A stretch of DNA of 64,000 bases from Rhea pennata (Eukaryota > Chordata > Aves > Rheiformes > Rheidae): assembly GCF_028389875.1 (NCBI RefSeq), contig NC_084663.1, forward strand, positions 93,501,765 to 93,565,764. The letters run 5' to 3'. The translations under genes were made by a program, and so were the position numbers. Positions 47,080 through 60,500 of this stretch are shown in pieces. Each line of letters starts with the position of its first letter. The first letter of the stretch is position 1. Below the pieces are notes generated by a model. The model saw nothing but the letters and a program-made list of their open reading frames with translations. It was not told the DNA's origin and did no database searches.

Positions 47080-47150
47080 TGCAGAACGTTATCAACACGG
47101 TGAAGGGGAAAGCCCTGGAGGTGGCCGAGTACCTCACCCCCGTGCTCAAG
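47079..47150 (+). CDS. ATG3: ATG3 exon 1, coding part (codons 1-24)
   Basis: It codes [11 protein letters not shown] and on to Pro-Val-Leu-Lys, the membrane-binding helix. The start is the first ATG in this frame; the frame is open for 160 codons upstream but without ATG. The donor GTGGCG is weak and lies in the GC-rich island. Confidence 0.96.
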
Positions 47151-50100
47151 GTGGCGGCGCGGGCGCGTGGCGGCGGCGGCGGCCGGGGCGCGCGCCCTCC
47201 CCGGCCGTTAGGGCCGTTAGGGGCGGTGGAGGGAGGGGGAGGGGAGAGGCTGCGCAGCAGCGGCGGCGCCGGTGCCTCCCGCAGTGCGGCTGCTCGCAAG
47301 CGGGCGGCGCGGGCCTGCCCTGGGGTCTCTCCGCCTTCCCGGCGGCGGCCGCGGCCTCGGCTCTCTCCGCGCTTTCCCCAGGTGGGTGCCCCGGCAGAGG
47401 ACAGCTGTGCTGGGGCGGCAGAGTACTGGCCCCGTCCTGCCGCGGGCGCGGGGATGTTTAGGGATGGAGGGGAGCTGAGTCGAAGCTCACAGCTTATTCG
47501 GAGTGGGAGCATCCTACTGGGAGGCGCAGGCCTGTGGTAAAGTGGGTGTTGCTGGCCCTGCTGTTCAAGGAATAGCTTGCTTGTTGCTGTCTTCTCTTGA
47601 AGTAGATAAACTAATCGGTTGGATGACCAGATTTGGAAAGCAAAAGGTGCTTGGGTACTGATAGCTTTAAGTTTGGTTTAAGGAATGCATTACGATAGTT
47701 ATTTTGGATAAGGGCGCAACTTCTTCGACTGACAGAAAAAGCTAGTATCATCTCCATTATGTATGCAGTTACAAAGTTATGTGCTATAGCTTATTTTTGT
47801 ATCAGCATTACTGTACTGGTATAAGCCTGCATACAGTAAATAACTATACAGTAGAAGTAGCTTGCCTTGTTCTTGATAGTAAATTGTAAAATCTGCTTAT
47901 AAAGGTAGACTGCGCATCCTGCATGTTCCCAATTTTTGTTTACTTCCATAGAAACAAACTATAAGTGCTTTTTTTCAGTTGTTAGACCATGTACTGTGTT
48001 CTGCCTACTTTTTACAAATACTTAATGTAAAACCCAACTCTGGATGTTAATGTTTGAGTTTGATTTGTCAGCAGTGCTTTCTCTACTGATTCTGAATCTT
48101 GTAGCTTTGGGGCGAAAAAATGTGTACTGTAATTGTTAATGACAGTCACCTCTGTGTTTGTGGTTTAAAGTATAACCTTGTATGCCATTTATTCTACAGC
48201 TTAAAGCTGCGGATAGAAGATAGTGACATGTAATTATAAATTGATCTTGTCCCTTTGATGTAAACAGCATGCTATTGCCTGGATAGAATATGGACCTTTC
48301 TAAGGTGTCCCGCTAACATAGTATGTAAGGGCTAAAGGGAAGTTGTGATAGGAAAAGGTAAAGCAATTTGTTTACTGCTGTGTAGTTCCATTGCAAAGTT
48401 GATGTTTCATGCTGGGGACAGAGTGCAGGAAGTCTAATGCTCAGTCCTCTCTGCTAGTCGCTTAAAAAAAAAAAAAAAAGACGTGTTGGAGGATGTGCAG
48501 TGGAACCTTCCACATGCAGAAGATGATAATATTCTGTATATCTGTTTCCTTTAAGAAGAGTTTGAAATAAATATTCCAGCTTATAACTTTGGAAAGAAAC
48601 TAGACCTGTGCATTGCACTAGCTTACATAGCACAGAATGTGTATGAAAAAGTGAAAAAGTTACGCTGAGAGAGCAGAAGATGGATATTTTACCTTTTATC
48701 CTATGTAATTTCAGAAACCCATGTTTATGCATGCTACCTAGTGCATGTAGTTGGTTTTGAGGTTAATCATTTAGTTGCCATCAGTGTGGTGGCATAACAC
48801 ATTAACAGGGATTCTCAGTTTTATAGCAATCCAGACTGCTAAATTAGGATTTGTTTAGTTTTTTCGTTTTGTTAATTAGCATATAGTGATGCTACAATGT
48901 TTGTACCACAGCTGTTTGGCTTATCTTGTTTTCAAATGTCTGTTCAAGAGAAAGGGGTTGTGTCAAGTGTTAAGAAAAACTATGCTTAGCAATGGCTGAT
49001 TTTATTTTATACTTTTACTAATGATTGAATGAGATGAAGTTGTAGCCAGAAGCGAGATCCTTTTCAGCCACTGCTTTTAGTCTTGATGAAAAATCATGAG
49101 CTCTTCAGGGCAGAAAGTGATACAATATTAATGATGGTTAGCAGTACAGAACTTTGAGTAACAGATGAGGCAAAACTTCAGAAGTGAGCTACACTAGGAA
49201 ATATTTTCTTGCTCAAAATCTTTTTTGTTATCTCTGATGCTAGGGGAAAAGGTTTCATTGGTGCTTGAGACTTTTCTGAAAAAAAAACCACGAGTCTTAA
49301 TTAATATATTAAGATAGATTAGAATGTGCAGAAAATAACCATTTTTAAACTTTCTAGATGTCATCTTTAATGCAAAACTAAATCATTTTACTGATTCTCA
49401 ACTATTTTGTCCTCCACAAAACATGGTGATATGAGGAAAGTCAAAACTGTTTCCATGTAATGAAGACATAGAAACAGGAACAGAAAAGCTAGTAACTTTC
49501 TACATAATTTTAACTACCACGGACAGGGTTCAGTCATTCATTTCATGACTTTTTTTTTTTTAACCACAGAGCATCATGTTTGTACATTGCACTGCTGCTC
49601 AGAGCTTAGAATGGTCCCCCATGACTGCAAATTACTAATTTTGACTGATTTCCTTTCTCTTATTAGCAAATGTAATACTGAGTGCAAGGGATCTCCTTTC
49701 CTGCAGTTAGTTATGTCAATAATAAAGCAAAAACATTATTTGTGTGATCTCTTGATGATTCCCCAGATTTTTGAAACAAAGCAACAGGTATTTTTCTTCA
49801 CCAATAAAGTGGAGGACTCTGATATGTCAGCAGAGCTCAACATTTCTAAACTTTCTTTGTTGCAGGAGTCCAAGTTTAAAGAAACTGGAGTAATTACACC
49901 TGAAGAAGTAAGTATTTGGAACCTTAGAAATATATCTAGAAAGTATGAAAGTAATGGAAAAATTTATTCAAAATAGCCATGTTCATTTCAAGCAGTTCAT
50001 GCTTTTGTCAACTAATTATTCCTTCTTGAAGCAATAATTTCCACGAAGTGGAAGTTCTCAGTGAGTTTTTTGCTCTCCAGAGGAAATAGATCAACAGCAC

Positions 50101-53100
50101 CTCTTGAGGTGATACTTGACATCTGAATGTGAGATGCACTTTTTCCCCCTTTATTGTGTCCTTGAAACACAAGACTGAGCTCATGCTCAGTCAACTGCTC
50201 TGTTTGTCGTGGGAGTTAAGAACTAGAACAGAAATGCAGAAATGTTTTGATTTCAAAAGCCCTTCCCCTGAACAGTCTGGAGTGGAACTTGTACCTCTCA
50301 CGTCTTAGAAACAGTGCTCACTTAATTTGCTTTTGTTTTTGTCCAGGTCTGTGGTAGAATCGTTATGTATGCTTGTCCACAACAAGTATTGTGATTTTTG
50401 TATTTTCTTTTATTATTGTTGTTCTCTATAAGCTGCTTTAGGTTGGTTGTATTTTGAATTGCTGCCAAGCGTAGTAGATTTTAAAGGAGTCTGCTATGAA
50501 GGAGAAACAGCAGGAATTTCTCTAGAATTAAAAAAACAACAACAGAAGGACATACAATGATATTTGACTTTTCCATTCTGTGCTTTCTAATATTAAAGTG
50601 CTGCTGTCCTGCAAATGCATTGTATTTACAGGGATAAGAAAGTAATGTTAAGATTGATGGATAGAATGAAAGAAAGATGAGGTAACAAGCAAAAAATAAG
50701 GTAAGATTGAAAAAAAAAAACAGAACAGATGATAATGGGTTCAAGGAAATAATGTGGACAGTAGTATTTTTCTTAGTGTTGGTACCTAGCATTTTTGTGC
50801 TACATTATGTGGTTTGTGCTTTCAGTGGTCTAGAAGAGTACTGCTTTGAAAAACAGATCTAGAAATATAGTGTTTTGCTGTTGTGACAGTATGTGTGTGG
50901 GTGTTGAGTTCACATACACACACACCCTCCTCTCCCCACCCCCGACACATGCGTGCATGCATACATGTATAAAAACCAGAAATATAACTGTTGACAGTGA
51001 AAGTCTAGATAATGTTGTACCAATGCTTAATCCCTACTTGATCCGTGGGGAAAAATCTTTGTACTAATGCTGAAAGAAAAGATCTTTCATGCAGAACAGG
51101 AAAAAACACACTGTGCTACATTCAATTATTTGTAGCTTTTAAGCACTACTAGGAGAATACTAGTAGTATGTATTCTCTGTATGAAGTTAGATGCTGATAG
51201 GATGAATAAAATGAGTTCTTCAAAGCAGTAACTGAAGGAAATCGTTATATACAAAGATTATTTTGTTAGATTTAGGTAGGACTTGAACATGAATTGCTGG
51301 TCATCCCTTGAACAGTCTTGTCTACTCTCTAATGTCTTTGACCATTATTTAGTAATGGTTGCTAAAGAAGAATTTTGAGAATTCGGTCGTCTATGATGAT
51401 GCTAGAATGTTTTTTTTTGAATGATTTTTGGATTACTTGGGTCATAAATCTCAATTTAACTTATTTCCAGTGTTTAAATCTGAGATGCTGACAGTTGTCA
51501 GACTTGGTAGAGTTCTTGTGGTATGGCTTGAAGATAAATCTAGTAGCAATAGGGCTAAAGATAACTCATTAATCAAGCTCAACACCCATTCCCTCTTCTT
51601 ATATGATTCAATTTTAACTAGCGAGGACTCAGACAAGAATTCGTTAATACCTCAGAACACTACCTGTTTTATATGTAATTCCAGGCAAATCTTAAAAAAT
51701 CATTCTTTCCAAAAGTAGAAAGAAAAAGTTGTCCTGAAATTGTTCTCCTGCCAGTTTTTTACTACCAATTCAAGACTGTAGCATTAGTGCTTGGGAAGTA
51801 GAAACACCAACTAGCTTAGTTACAGTGTCCAAACTGAAGAAAGTGCGAATGAAACTGAAGTTTGGGGGTTTGTTTTGTTTAGAAACTTAACTATTGAACC
51901 CCAAAAGAGCACTTTACGTCTGTGCTTGATGCATACATACATAATTACTTGAGCATATATATTTTTATTATGTAAAATTCCTTAACACATGAAACTCCAG
52001 CATTCTTCAAAGACTAATAGCTCTTTAAAATTTCCATGGATGTGTTGAGAAATCACTCTTTTCCTTCAAGTAAAGATTTCTCTTTTGCTAGAGTCTTTTC
52101 CTGGAAAGTGGGTGAAAGAAATCACTTGAGATTAAACCTGTTAATCTATATAGAATGCATGTTGTGGTATTATCCACTATGCTGACATGCCTTGCTTTGG
52201 AGAACACAACAAAAAAAAATGGCTGACATCTTTTTGCAGGAAAACTTTGGTGTTGCTCTACAGCAGGTTCAGTCAGCTGGGAAGTATGTTATAAATTGGC
52301 ATTTAAAAACAAGAGAGCAACTGTAATAATTGTTCTGAACCTTAGTTTCAAAATTAACAGATGCCAAAACACAGAAAAAATCACTCTTAAAAACAGGTTT
52401 GCCTTCCTTGGGTTTATGCAGGAAAAAAAGTAAGCCCAGTGGATTAGACTTCACTGGGTGGAACATGAGTTAATATATGTAAGTCTAGCATGACTCTTCT
52501 AATATCACTTTCAAATAACGATACAATTTTAGTATCTTGGATACTAAGAACAAGTAGTGTGAAGGTTTTTAATTTGTTTTGTTAGAATAAGTTCTACACA
52601 AGTTTTCAATGCAGTTGGATACATATCTCTATCTAATTAACATTGGTAAAGAACTATCATAGCAATGGTCATTATTTAAAATGTATACTACTTATTCCCC
52701 TGTTGCAAGTTCTCTCAACTGGTTCAATGAATTGGTGTTAATCTCAGGTTTTTTTGTCTTACTTCAAAACTATTTTGACTGCTGAAGGAGAACTGAGCTG
52801 CTGTTTTTTGTTTTTTGTTTTCCCTCCCCTCAGCTGAAACTCAAGGAAAATGTAGAAATGCTTTCACTGGTTTAGTTTTGGGGAAAGCTTAAATTCAATT
52901 ATTCTTCTTCTCACATTAACCTCTCTTTAGTGTCTTTAAAAACTTTGAAGATTGGCAAATAAAACCATTTTCTCCATCACAAAATAAACAATTGTCTAAT
53001 AAGCTTTCTTGCTTCAAGGATTGATAAGTAATACTAGAGCTTTGAAATTTTATCCGAGTGTGCTGTTGTGATGCTTAGTATGAATTATCTTCAGATAAAG

Positions 53101-54461
53101 TTAATTTAATCTTTGAGTTTTCAACACTAACTGAGAAATGGAGTGGAAATAAAGTATTAAACAGATGTAAGCAATTACTTTTTTACATAATTTATCAAAG
53201 GAATGTACAATTGAAATAATAATGCTGCTAAAGTTGGAGATGCTGTTCCTTTTACTACATTTAACAGCACTCTTCTTTGTTTCTGCCCTTAACAGTTTGT
53301 TGCAGCTGGAGATCACTTAGTTCACCACTGTCCTACTTGGCAATGGTAAGTAAAATCAAAAGAATTACAGAAAGCTTGCATCCCTGCCTGTGCTTTGATG
53401 TGGTTTCCATTGGATGAAAACACAAGGTTGTCTTATTTCAGAATAGCGTGCTGACTCTTGCAGTAGGACTTCTACTGTTTTTATGATGAAGCTATATAAA
53501 TTTTAAGTCAGGTATGTCTTACTGCTCTTGCTAGCAGCAGTTGTGATGGGTTTTTTTGTTTTGTTTGTTTTGTTTTCCTAAGGCCATACATAAGCTACTA
53601 CGTCCTGTGATCACTTTCAGTGCCTAAACTGCACTAGCAGTATGTAGTATTATTGTGTCTCCCTGAGCTTGTCTTAGTGTTGTTAATTCAAAAAACCAAA
53701 AGACCATATCCAACTGGAATTGCTAAGAACTAGTTGTAAGTGGTATATTTTATACAATTATGTGATAATTAAATTTGGTCAGGTTGGTCTATATCAGATC
53801 ACTTTGTGCCACACTTGCCCTCAGAAATTCCTTACCCTTCTCATGTACAATGCTGATGCAAATAAAGTATTTTCTTTTGTTTTATTGGAGTCTTGCACTA
53901 TGCAGTCTGCCTCATTAAGGTTCTTGGCTTTAGGCCATTCAGGGTTGAAGGAGGAGTTGATATGCTCAAATCATCATTTCTTGCTTTTTTACCATCTCCT
54001 TCAGAGAAAACATGATGTTGAATCTGGCCTATGTGCCAGCAGTTTGGATCAAGCTATTTAGAATGCTGCAGACTTTTATTCTAATCCAGAAACCAGTGAA
54101 GGTGAAAGCAGTGCTTGAGTAATGTGAGCTTGGCAAAGATAACTTAAGCTGTAGTGATGATGGCTAGATTTTATCTCTCTAGAGGTTTATCTCTTGTTTT
54201 TTCTAAAGTGCCTTTCTACAAATGCTTGGGAAGGCATTACTAGTAATATTTCATACAGATGAGGCTATGTTCTGTCAGCCTGTCTTTTGTCGCCTGTCTC
54301 AAAGTGAAAGTAGTTACTGAAGCAGAAGCTATTTTAATCCCCAAACTCCGTAGTTTAAGGATGATCAACCTCTTTGACACCATACTTGTGTATATTGAAG
54401 CCTTTGTATTGGCAAGAGCAAATTCTGTGAATAGATCGAGAGGAGTACATAAGATGTTCCT

Positions 54462-54501
<40 letters not shown>

Positions 54502-57500
54502 AGGGTTCTTTTGTTTACATAGCATCAAGTTCTCAACCTTTTATGGTGCACTTCATTTTACAGGGCTTCAGGAGAAGAACTAAAAGTCAAGGCTTATCTG
54601 CCAACAGACAAACAGTTTTTGGTAACTAAAAATGGTAAGGCTGAAGTTTAAATACAAGTGTTCTTAGGACTGATAGCATGGTTGCCTGTGCTATCAAATC
54701 TACTGATTGTCTGTGTTGACAGGGGAAGCAAGTATCTTGTGCTTTAGATGTTTTAGCTTTGTAATATTAAAAAAAGTTTAAGCTCCTGCACATCTAAATT
54801 CTTTTTCTTAGACCAGATATTAGTGAGGCATTATACTAGTAATGTAGCTTGCCTTGCTAAAGTAGAAGTTAAGTGTAAACATCATAAACCTCCTTGTCTG
54901 CCTTTTCTTTGTCCAGTCCTTCAACTTTTGTTCATTCTCTAACAAGGAAAAAGGGCATATGTTTTCCTTCTTTTGGAAAACTTGGGTTGTTGAAGAGTTT
55001 CCAAAATGTCTTTCATGGTAACATTGGTACTTCTAGTTCTACTTAAGTAATTAATACCATCACTTTGAATAATAATGATATAAATACCATTTTAAATCAA
55101 ATTTTGATCAGATTCAAAGGTATGTATAATACTTGTGACTATCTTTTTAATAAAATAGTAAGAAAGCTAAGATCTTGGCACAACTGTGGGAAAACATTTT
55201 TTTTCCTCAAAAGATCTTGAAGCAAATGTATCTAATAATAAAAATGCCAGTAGATGTACCTGCAGTACTAAGAACAACCTGAAGAGATTAACCGCACCGG
55301 TTAGTGTTTCTTATGTTCATTTCACTTGCTAGCTTTTGTAGTCTTGCAGTGCACTGTCATGTGCAGATACCAGCAGTACCATTGGACAGACTTTAAGGTG
55401 GTCTTTGGCTGGATGGCCAAGTGATCTATTTGTAGGTTTTTTTTCTTCCCCCTTCCAGAGTCCCACACTAGTCTGATCCTTCTAGGTCACATTTCAAATG
55501 AAAACTATTCAATATTTGCGTTTGCTGTCCATGCCATCTCTGCTGTTAGTGATGAATAGGCCTTCCACCTAAGTAAAAGCTGTGGGCCAGGGGAAGGTCA
55601 AGAGCTGTCTGCAGACTCTGTTTTGGAAGTCTGATAAGTTGGAGGATGATTTTTCACATTGACTTTCATCCCTTTTTCCTTTTCCTCCAAGCAGTTTACA
55701 AATTCTGCACTTTGTGCAGTGATTCCGGACTACTAGAGAAAGATTCCCAGACTAGTAGAGAAAGAACATTTTTGACTTGTTTAAGCTCTTAAAAATTTTC
55801 AGTTTTGCTGTAATCAGCTCTTCACTCTTTCTGGTAATCAGATCTTAACTCTTTCTGTGACTATTTTTTGAAAATTGTGTTTAAATCTATACCTGAATGG
55901 CTTTGTAATGTGTATGACTGAAGTTACTCTAAATAACACATTAATTTTAACCCCTTCCAAACTTCTAGATCGCAAGCTATAATAAAATGCATCTAATATA
56001 TTGCATAAGTAGCTGATACAAACTTCTAGTAGAATTCTGAAGACAAACCAGATCAGTAAACTCCTGATGCTGATCTAGGCAAGTTGTACTCAAACTGGAA
56101 GTTGTTTAATGATGTGAAGAAAACTTAACATGTTGTTTCCAGCCATTAGCAAATGGGTTGGCAGTCTAAGGAGATGTGATAACTCCTTTCTCATCCCTAT
56201 GGGTCTGGGTGGAAGTGGTACTAATAAAAAACAGAAGAATGAACTCTAAGGCCTCAGCAAGTGATGTACTGTGATATAATTTAATGCTTTTGTAACCAAA
56301 AGACAACTCTAGGATTACTTGAGTAGGAATATATGAAAGACCACTGTATATCAGAAAGCTTTGTAGGATAAATTTTTACTTCCGTCTGTATTGTTTAGGA
56401 AAGGCTGCAATCGTTTTTGTTTTGGAATTTTTTGCAGTGCCGTGCTACAAAAGATGTAAACAGATGGAATATTCAGATGAACAGGAGGCAATTATAGAAG
56501 AAGATGATGGTGATGGAGGATGGGTGGACACTTTTCACAATACAGGTATTCGAAGTCTGGTTTCAGACTTTGCTTTAGTTAATCTAAAAGTTTTTCTGAT
56601 TTTAAAATTAAGATGTGAAATCTTGCTAACATATAGATGGCTGTGTATCAGTATCTAATCTGGAAGCTGTGTGCTTGTGTAGGTCTGAAATAGGTTGCTC
56701 TTTAGAGGTTCTGACAATATTTACAAATTATTTATTATTATACAAGAGGTAATGGGTACCAAATGAAACACAGGAAGTTCTGTCTGAACATAAGGAAAAA
56801 CTCATTTACCATATCAGTAACAGAACACTGGAACAAATTGCCTAGAGAGGTTGTAGTGTCTCCATCCTTGGAGATGAAAAGCTGTCTGGACACGATCCTG
56901 GGCAATGTGCTCCAGGTGACCCTGCTTGATCAGGGGGTTTGGACTAGCTGATCTTCAGAGGTACCTTCCAACCTCAACCATTCTGTGAGTGTTCTGCCAA
57001 ATAATGCTTTGTCATGAACTGTTTTCAGCATACTCAAAAATATTCACAAATGTGTACCTCGCTTATGAAACTGACTTCCATTACTGTGACTTGAGTGCTG
57101 GTACAATGAAATACTGTCCTAAACTTATTATTTACACACATTCTTCAAGATAAAAATTCAGATTATTTTGTAGTGTTCTATCAACAAACTTGTTTGAAAT
57201 GTGAGTGCTATACTATCTGTGTTCCATGTCACAGGTGTGGTCTGTTCATGCTTGTCCAGCACAAAGCATGCTGCCAAATAAATCACCTGTTCTAAAACTG
57301 TTGCAAGATGTAACTGGAAAGATCATATGTTGCTTTCTGAGACCTCTGCAACCTCTTACTGTAGTATTCTGTAACAAAGAAACAAGCTTCTTTGATGTAA
57401 ACTTCTAATAGTCATCTTGCTCCATTAACAGGTATAGTGGGTGCAACAGAAGCAATTAAGGAGATCACGCTAGACAGTAAGGTATTTATTTCTAAACTTT

Positions 57501-60500
57501 CTCTTCTTTTTTTACAGGACCTAAAGGGCTATAGAAATCTTACCTACAGCAACTTAGTACTGTTTGTGAAAGATTAATGTATGCTTTGGCACTAGAAGAC
57601 ACATAAATATTCATTGAATGTAGTAGCCTATGATATTAGTTTTGCATGTGCACCCTCTTATTACCATGTGTTTACCAAGACTGTATTCCTCTAGTGTGCT
57701 TTTGTGCCAGACATACTACAAACTGAAAGTAAAAATTTGTTTACAGTGATGCTATATGCTCATGTCTCAAGAAGGTAATGTTTGGAGATCTAGCATAAAA
57801 AAAAATCTGTAGTGAAAAAACATGCAGCAGTGTAAAGTATTTCTTCACAGTCTTTGCCTGCTGCAAGCAGAATTTAAATATGTAGTTTGACAGAACTTGT
57901 CCTCACTTTTACAAGTAATGAAACTGTCTAAATGTGTATGTCTTACTAAATTACCACTTTCCAAAAATGTCACTTAGTAGCAGGAGCCAAATCTGAAAAA
58001 CTTAAGCACTCTAGGAAAAATGAGAGCAGTTGGAATTACTTGGAATGGAAGTGTCAGCTAACATATTTAAGAAACAGGGAGATAGGCACTGAGAGAGAAA
58101 AAATGCTTTTAAAGACAAATTCCTTGCTAAAATGTGGTTCAATCTATGAATTATAATAAGTTTGTTAAACCATCCAACACAAAGCTTTGTATTCTCAAAG
58201 TAAGGGAAAAAAGAATGTGCTATCGCACGCTACTGTGTAATTGTAAACAGGTCAGAACAGTATTGATATGGTCAACTGACATATATTTATTTCGAGCGAG
58301 ACTGTGCTTAGCATAGTAAAAATACTTTTTCACTAGTCAAAAACATAAGGTTGGAAGAAACAATTCAAGGAATACCTAAAGATCATCTATTTGTGCAAGG
58401 CATGATACTTGTGCAATGTACAGTAATGCATAACTGCCAATTTTTTTGTGCAGTACTTCACTTCCTGGACCACGGGTCCAATCCAGAATGACAAATCTTT
58501 GTTTTTCTGTTTATTTACTGTATGCCAAAACACTTCACAACTTAGTTTCTTACTGTTTATTTCCAGCAAGGAAACTAACCACTTAATGTCTACAATTAAG
58601 GCAGCTTCAAATATAAGTGTTAAGCATAGGCATGCTATGCCAAAAAGAAAAAGCTGATTGAGGAGTTATGCCATATTCATTTTTGTTGGACTCTGCTTCC
58701 TCCATCAAGAGTATCAAAATATGATATCTTTTTGGTGCTTTTATGTGTTTTAAAAACAATTACAGAGCAGTTGCAAATTGACTGTGGGTTACATCACACC
58801 GAATCTTAAACTGCATGTTTAGTTATATTTATAAATGCACATACAGAACCTGATCAACTTAAACTTGTGCGATGCTAGTTAAGTTCTTTGGTGGAAACTC
58901 TTATTTAATGATTTTGCCTTCCATTTGAGATCGGTGGGCTTTTTATTTTTTTTTCTTTTTATGGAATTAAACAGTCCATAGTTTCTTATTTATTCTTTCT
59001 TATGAATTAAATCATTCCAACCTACAAACTCAAATGATAACTTAGTGGATTTTAAGCTAGGATTTTTAAACCAAGTTTGGGAATTAAATATGTTTGTTCA
59101 GAGTAGTCCCTCATTAATACTGAGGAAGCTGTTTTTCTGGATAGCTTTATGTATTAACTGAACTTGTTAATATTTTATAAATTTGCTGAGGCTGTTAAGC
59201 TTTATAGATGTCTTTAACACAGCTGTCTTTAAAATGATGCTTTCAATTTAACTTCAAAAGGATAATATAAAAATACCAGAACGTTCAGCATCTTGTGAAG
59301 ATGATGATGACGAAGATGAAGGGGAAGCTGCAGACATGGAAGGTATTTCCTGTTGATTTGGATGGGGTTATACTTTGCAGGCCTTCTTAAAGCAGTGTGC
59401 TTTAAGAAAATACTGCTGTTTTCTCATGGAATTCCAGCTAAAAATCTCAACAGACACTTGCTTTCTGCCTTCTTTAATGCAAACTTATTGATGCATGATT
59501 TTTCTTAACTTATGAATAATCCTGCAGGAATTCTAATGACTGGAAAATTAGTTTGAGTAGCAAAACAGACTCCAACAAGCTAAAATTAAAGATTTAATAC
59601 TTATTCATTCCTGTTATGTAGCTAGATTTAAACTCTGAAATTTGTCTGCTAAAAAACTTTTCTTTAAGGATTGCTCATTGTGTACTTACTCTGGGTAAGA
59701 CTTGAATTAATAAGAGAGTATTGTCTGGTTTGGGGTTTGGGAAATCTGCTCAAATAAAGCATCTTTAGATACATGTAGATCTTTTCTTTAAGGAATTGTT
59801 TCTGAATGAGAAATGACAGCTAGCTACAAGCTGAACACAGAATTTTGTGGGTCTTCTTTTCAGAATATGAAGAAAGTGGGCTCTTGGAGACAGATGATGT
59901 GAGTGAACAGTTCTATATTTATCTGTTGCAATACATGCTACCAGTATGAGCACAGGGCAAGTAAAAATAATGCTGATAAATGACTGCCATAACAAGCTTT
60001 CTATGAGCAGTAGGCCTGCGCCTAGTTTCCTGTGGATTTGTCTTCTGCATACCTGCTGCAATAATAACTCTTAGGTCGTCAAAGATTTTGGTTGCTGATT
60101 TTTGCATTCTCCACTGACCCCTTTCACTTTGCTTCCATACATTTAACAGGAGGTATCAAGTGCAGTGGTTGTTCTTGAGGCCCATGTGTGGTGACTGATT
60201 GGCTTGTGTGTTCAATAGATTACACTATGCTCCAAACTGTCCTGAAAGACAGGAGAAGGCATAACTAATTTGGAGCACGGTCCTAAAATATAAACTGAGA
60301 CCTCCATCTTCTGAACTGGAATTGGCTGAGCTCAAAAGTTACTGGAGAAAGGATGAAGAGGGCTCTGGCAGTATAGTTGCATGCCTTCTTAAAAAAACCA
60401 AACTTTAATTTAAAAAAGGGGGTGGTGGTGGAGGAATTGATATTTTTAATTAAAAAAAAAAAAAGCAGTTATTAATGTTCACTTAAGATCATTAATTTCA

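Larger units (their letters stand above)
45700..47520. promoter_or_regulatory. CpG island, head-to-head promoter of SLC35A5 and ATG3
   Basis: The sequence turns abruptly GC- and CpG-rich here. It covers ATG3 exon 1 on the right and should contain the SLC35A5 first exon on the left. No TATA box or CCAAT box was seen, as is usual for broad CpG promoters. Three CACGTG E-boxes lie within 300 bp (46631, 46859, 46918). GC boxes and GCGC-rich words that could bind NRF1 occur between 46650 and 46820. Large open frames in this island reflect base composition, not genes. Confidence 0.85.

Noticed and set aside
49545-49976. 143-codon open frame across ATG3 exon 2
   Set aside because: Only the 42 bases between 49866 and 49907 are exon. 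The rest is intron that happens to be open.
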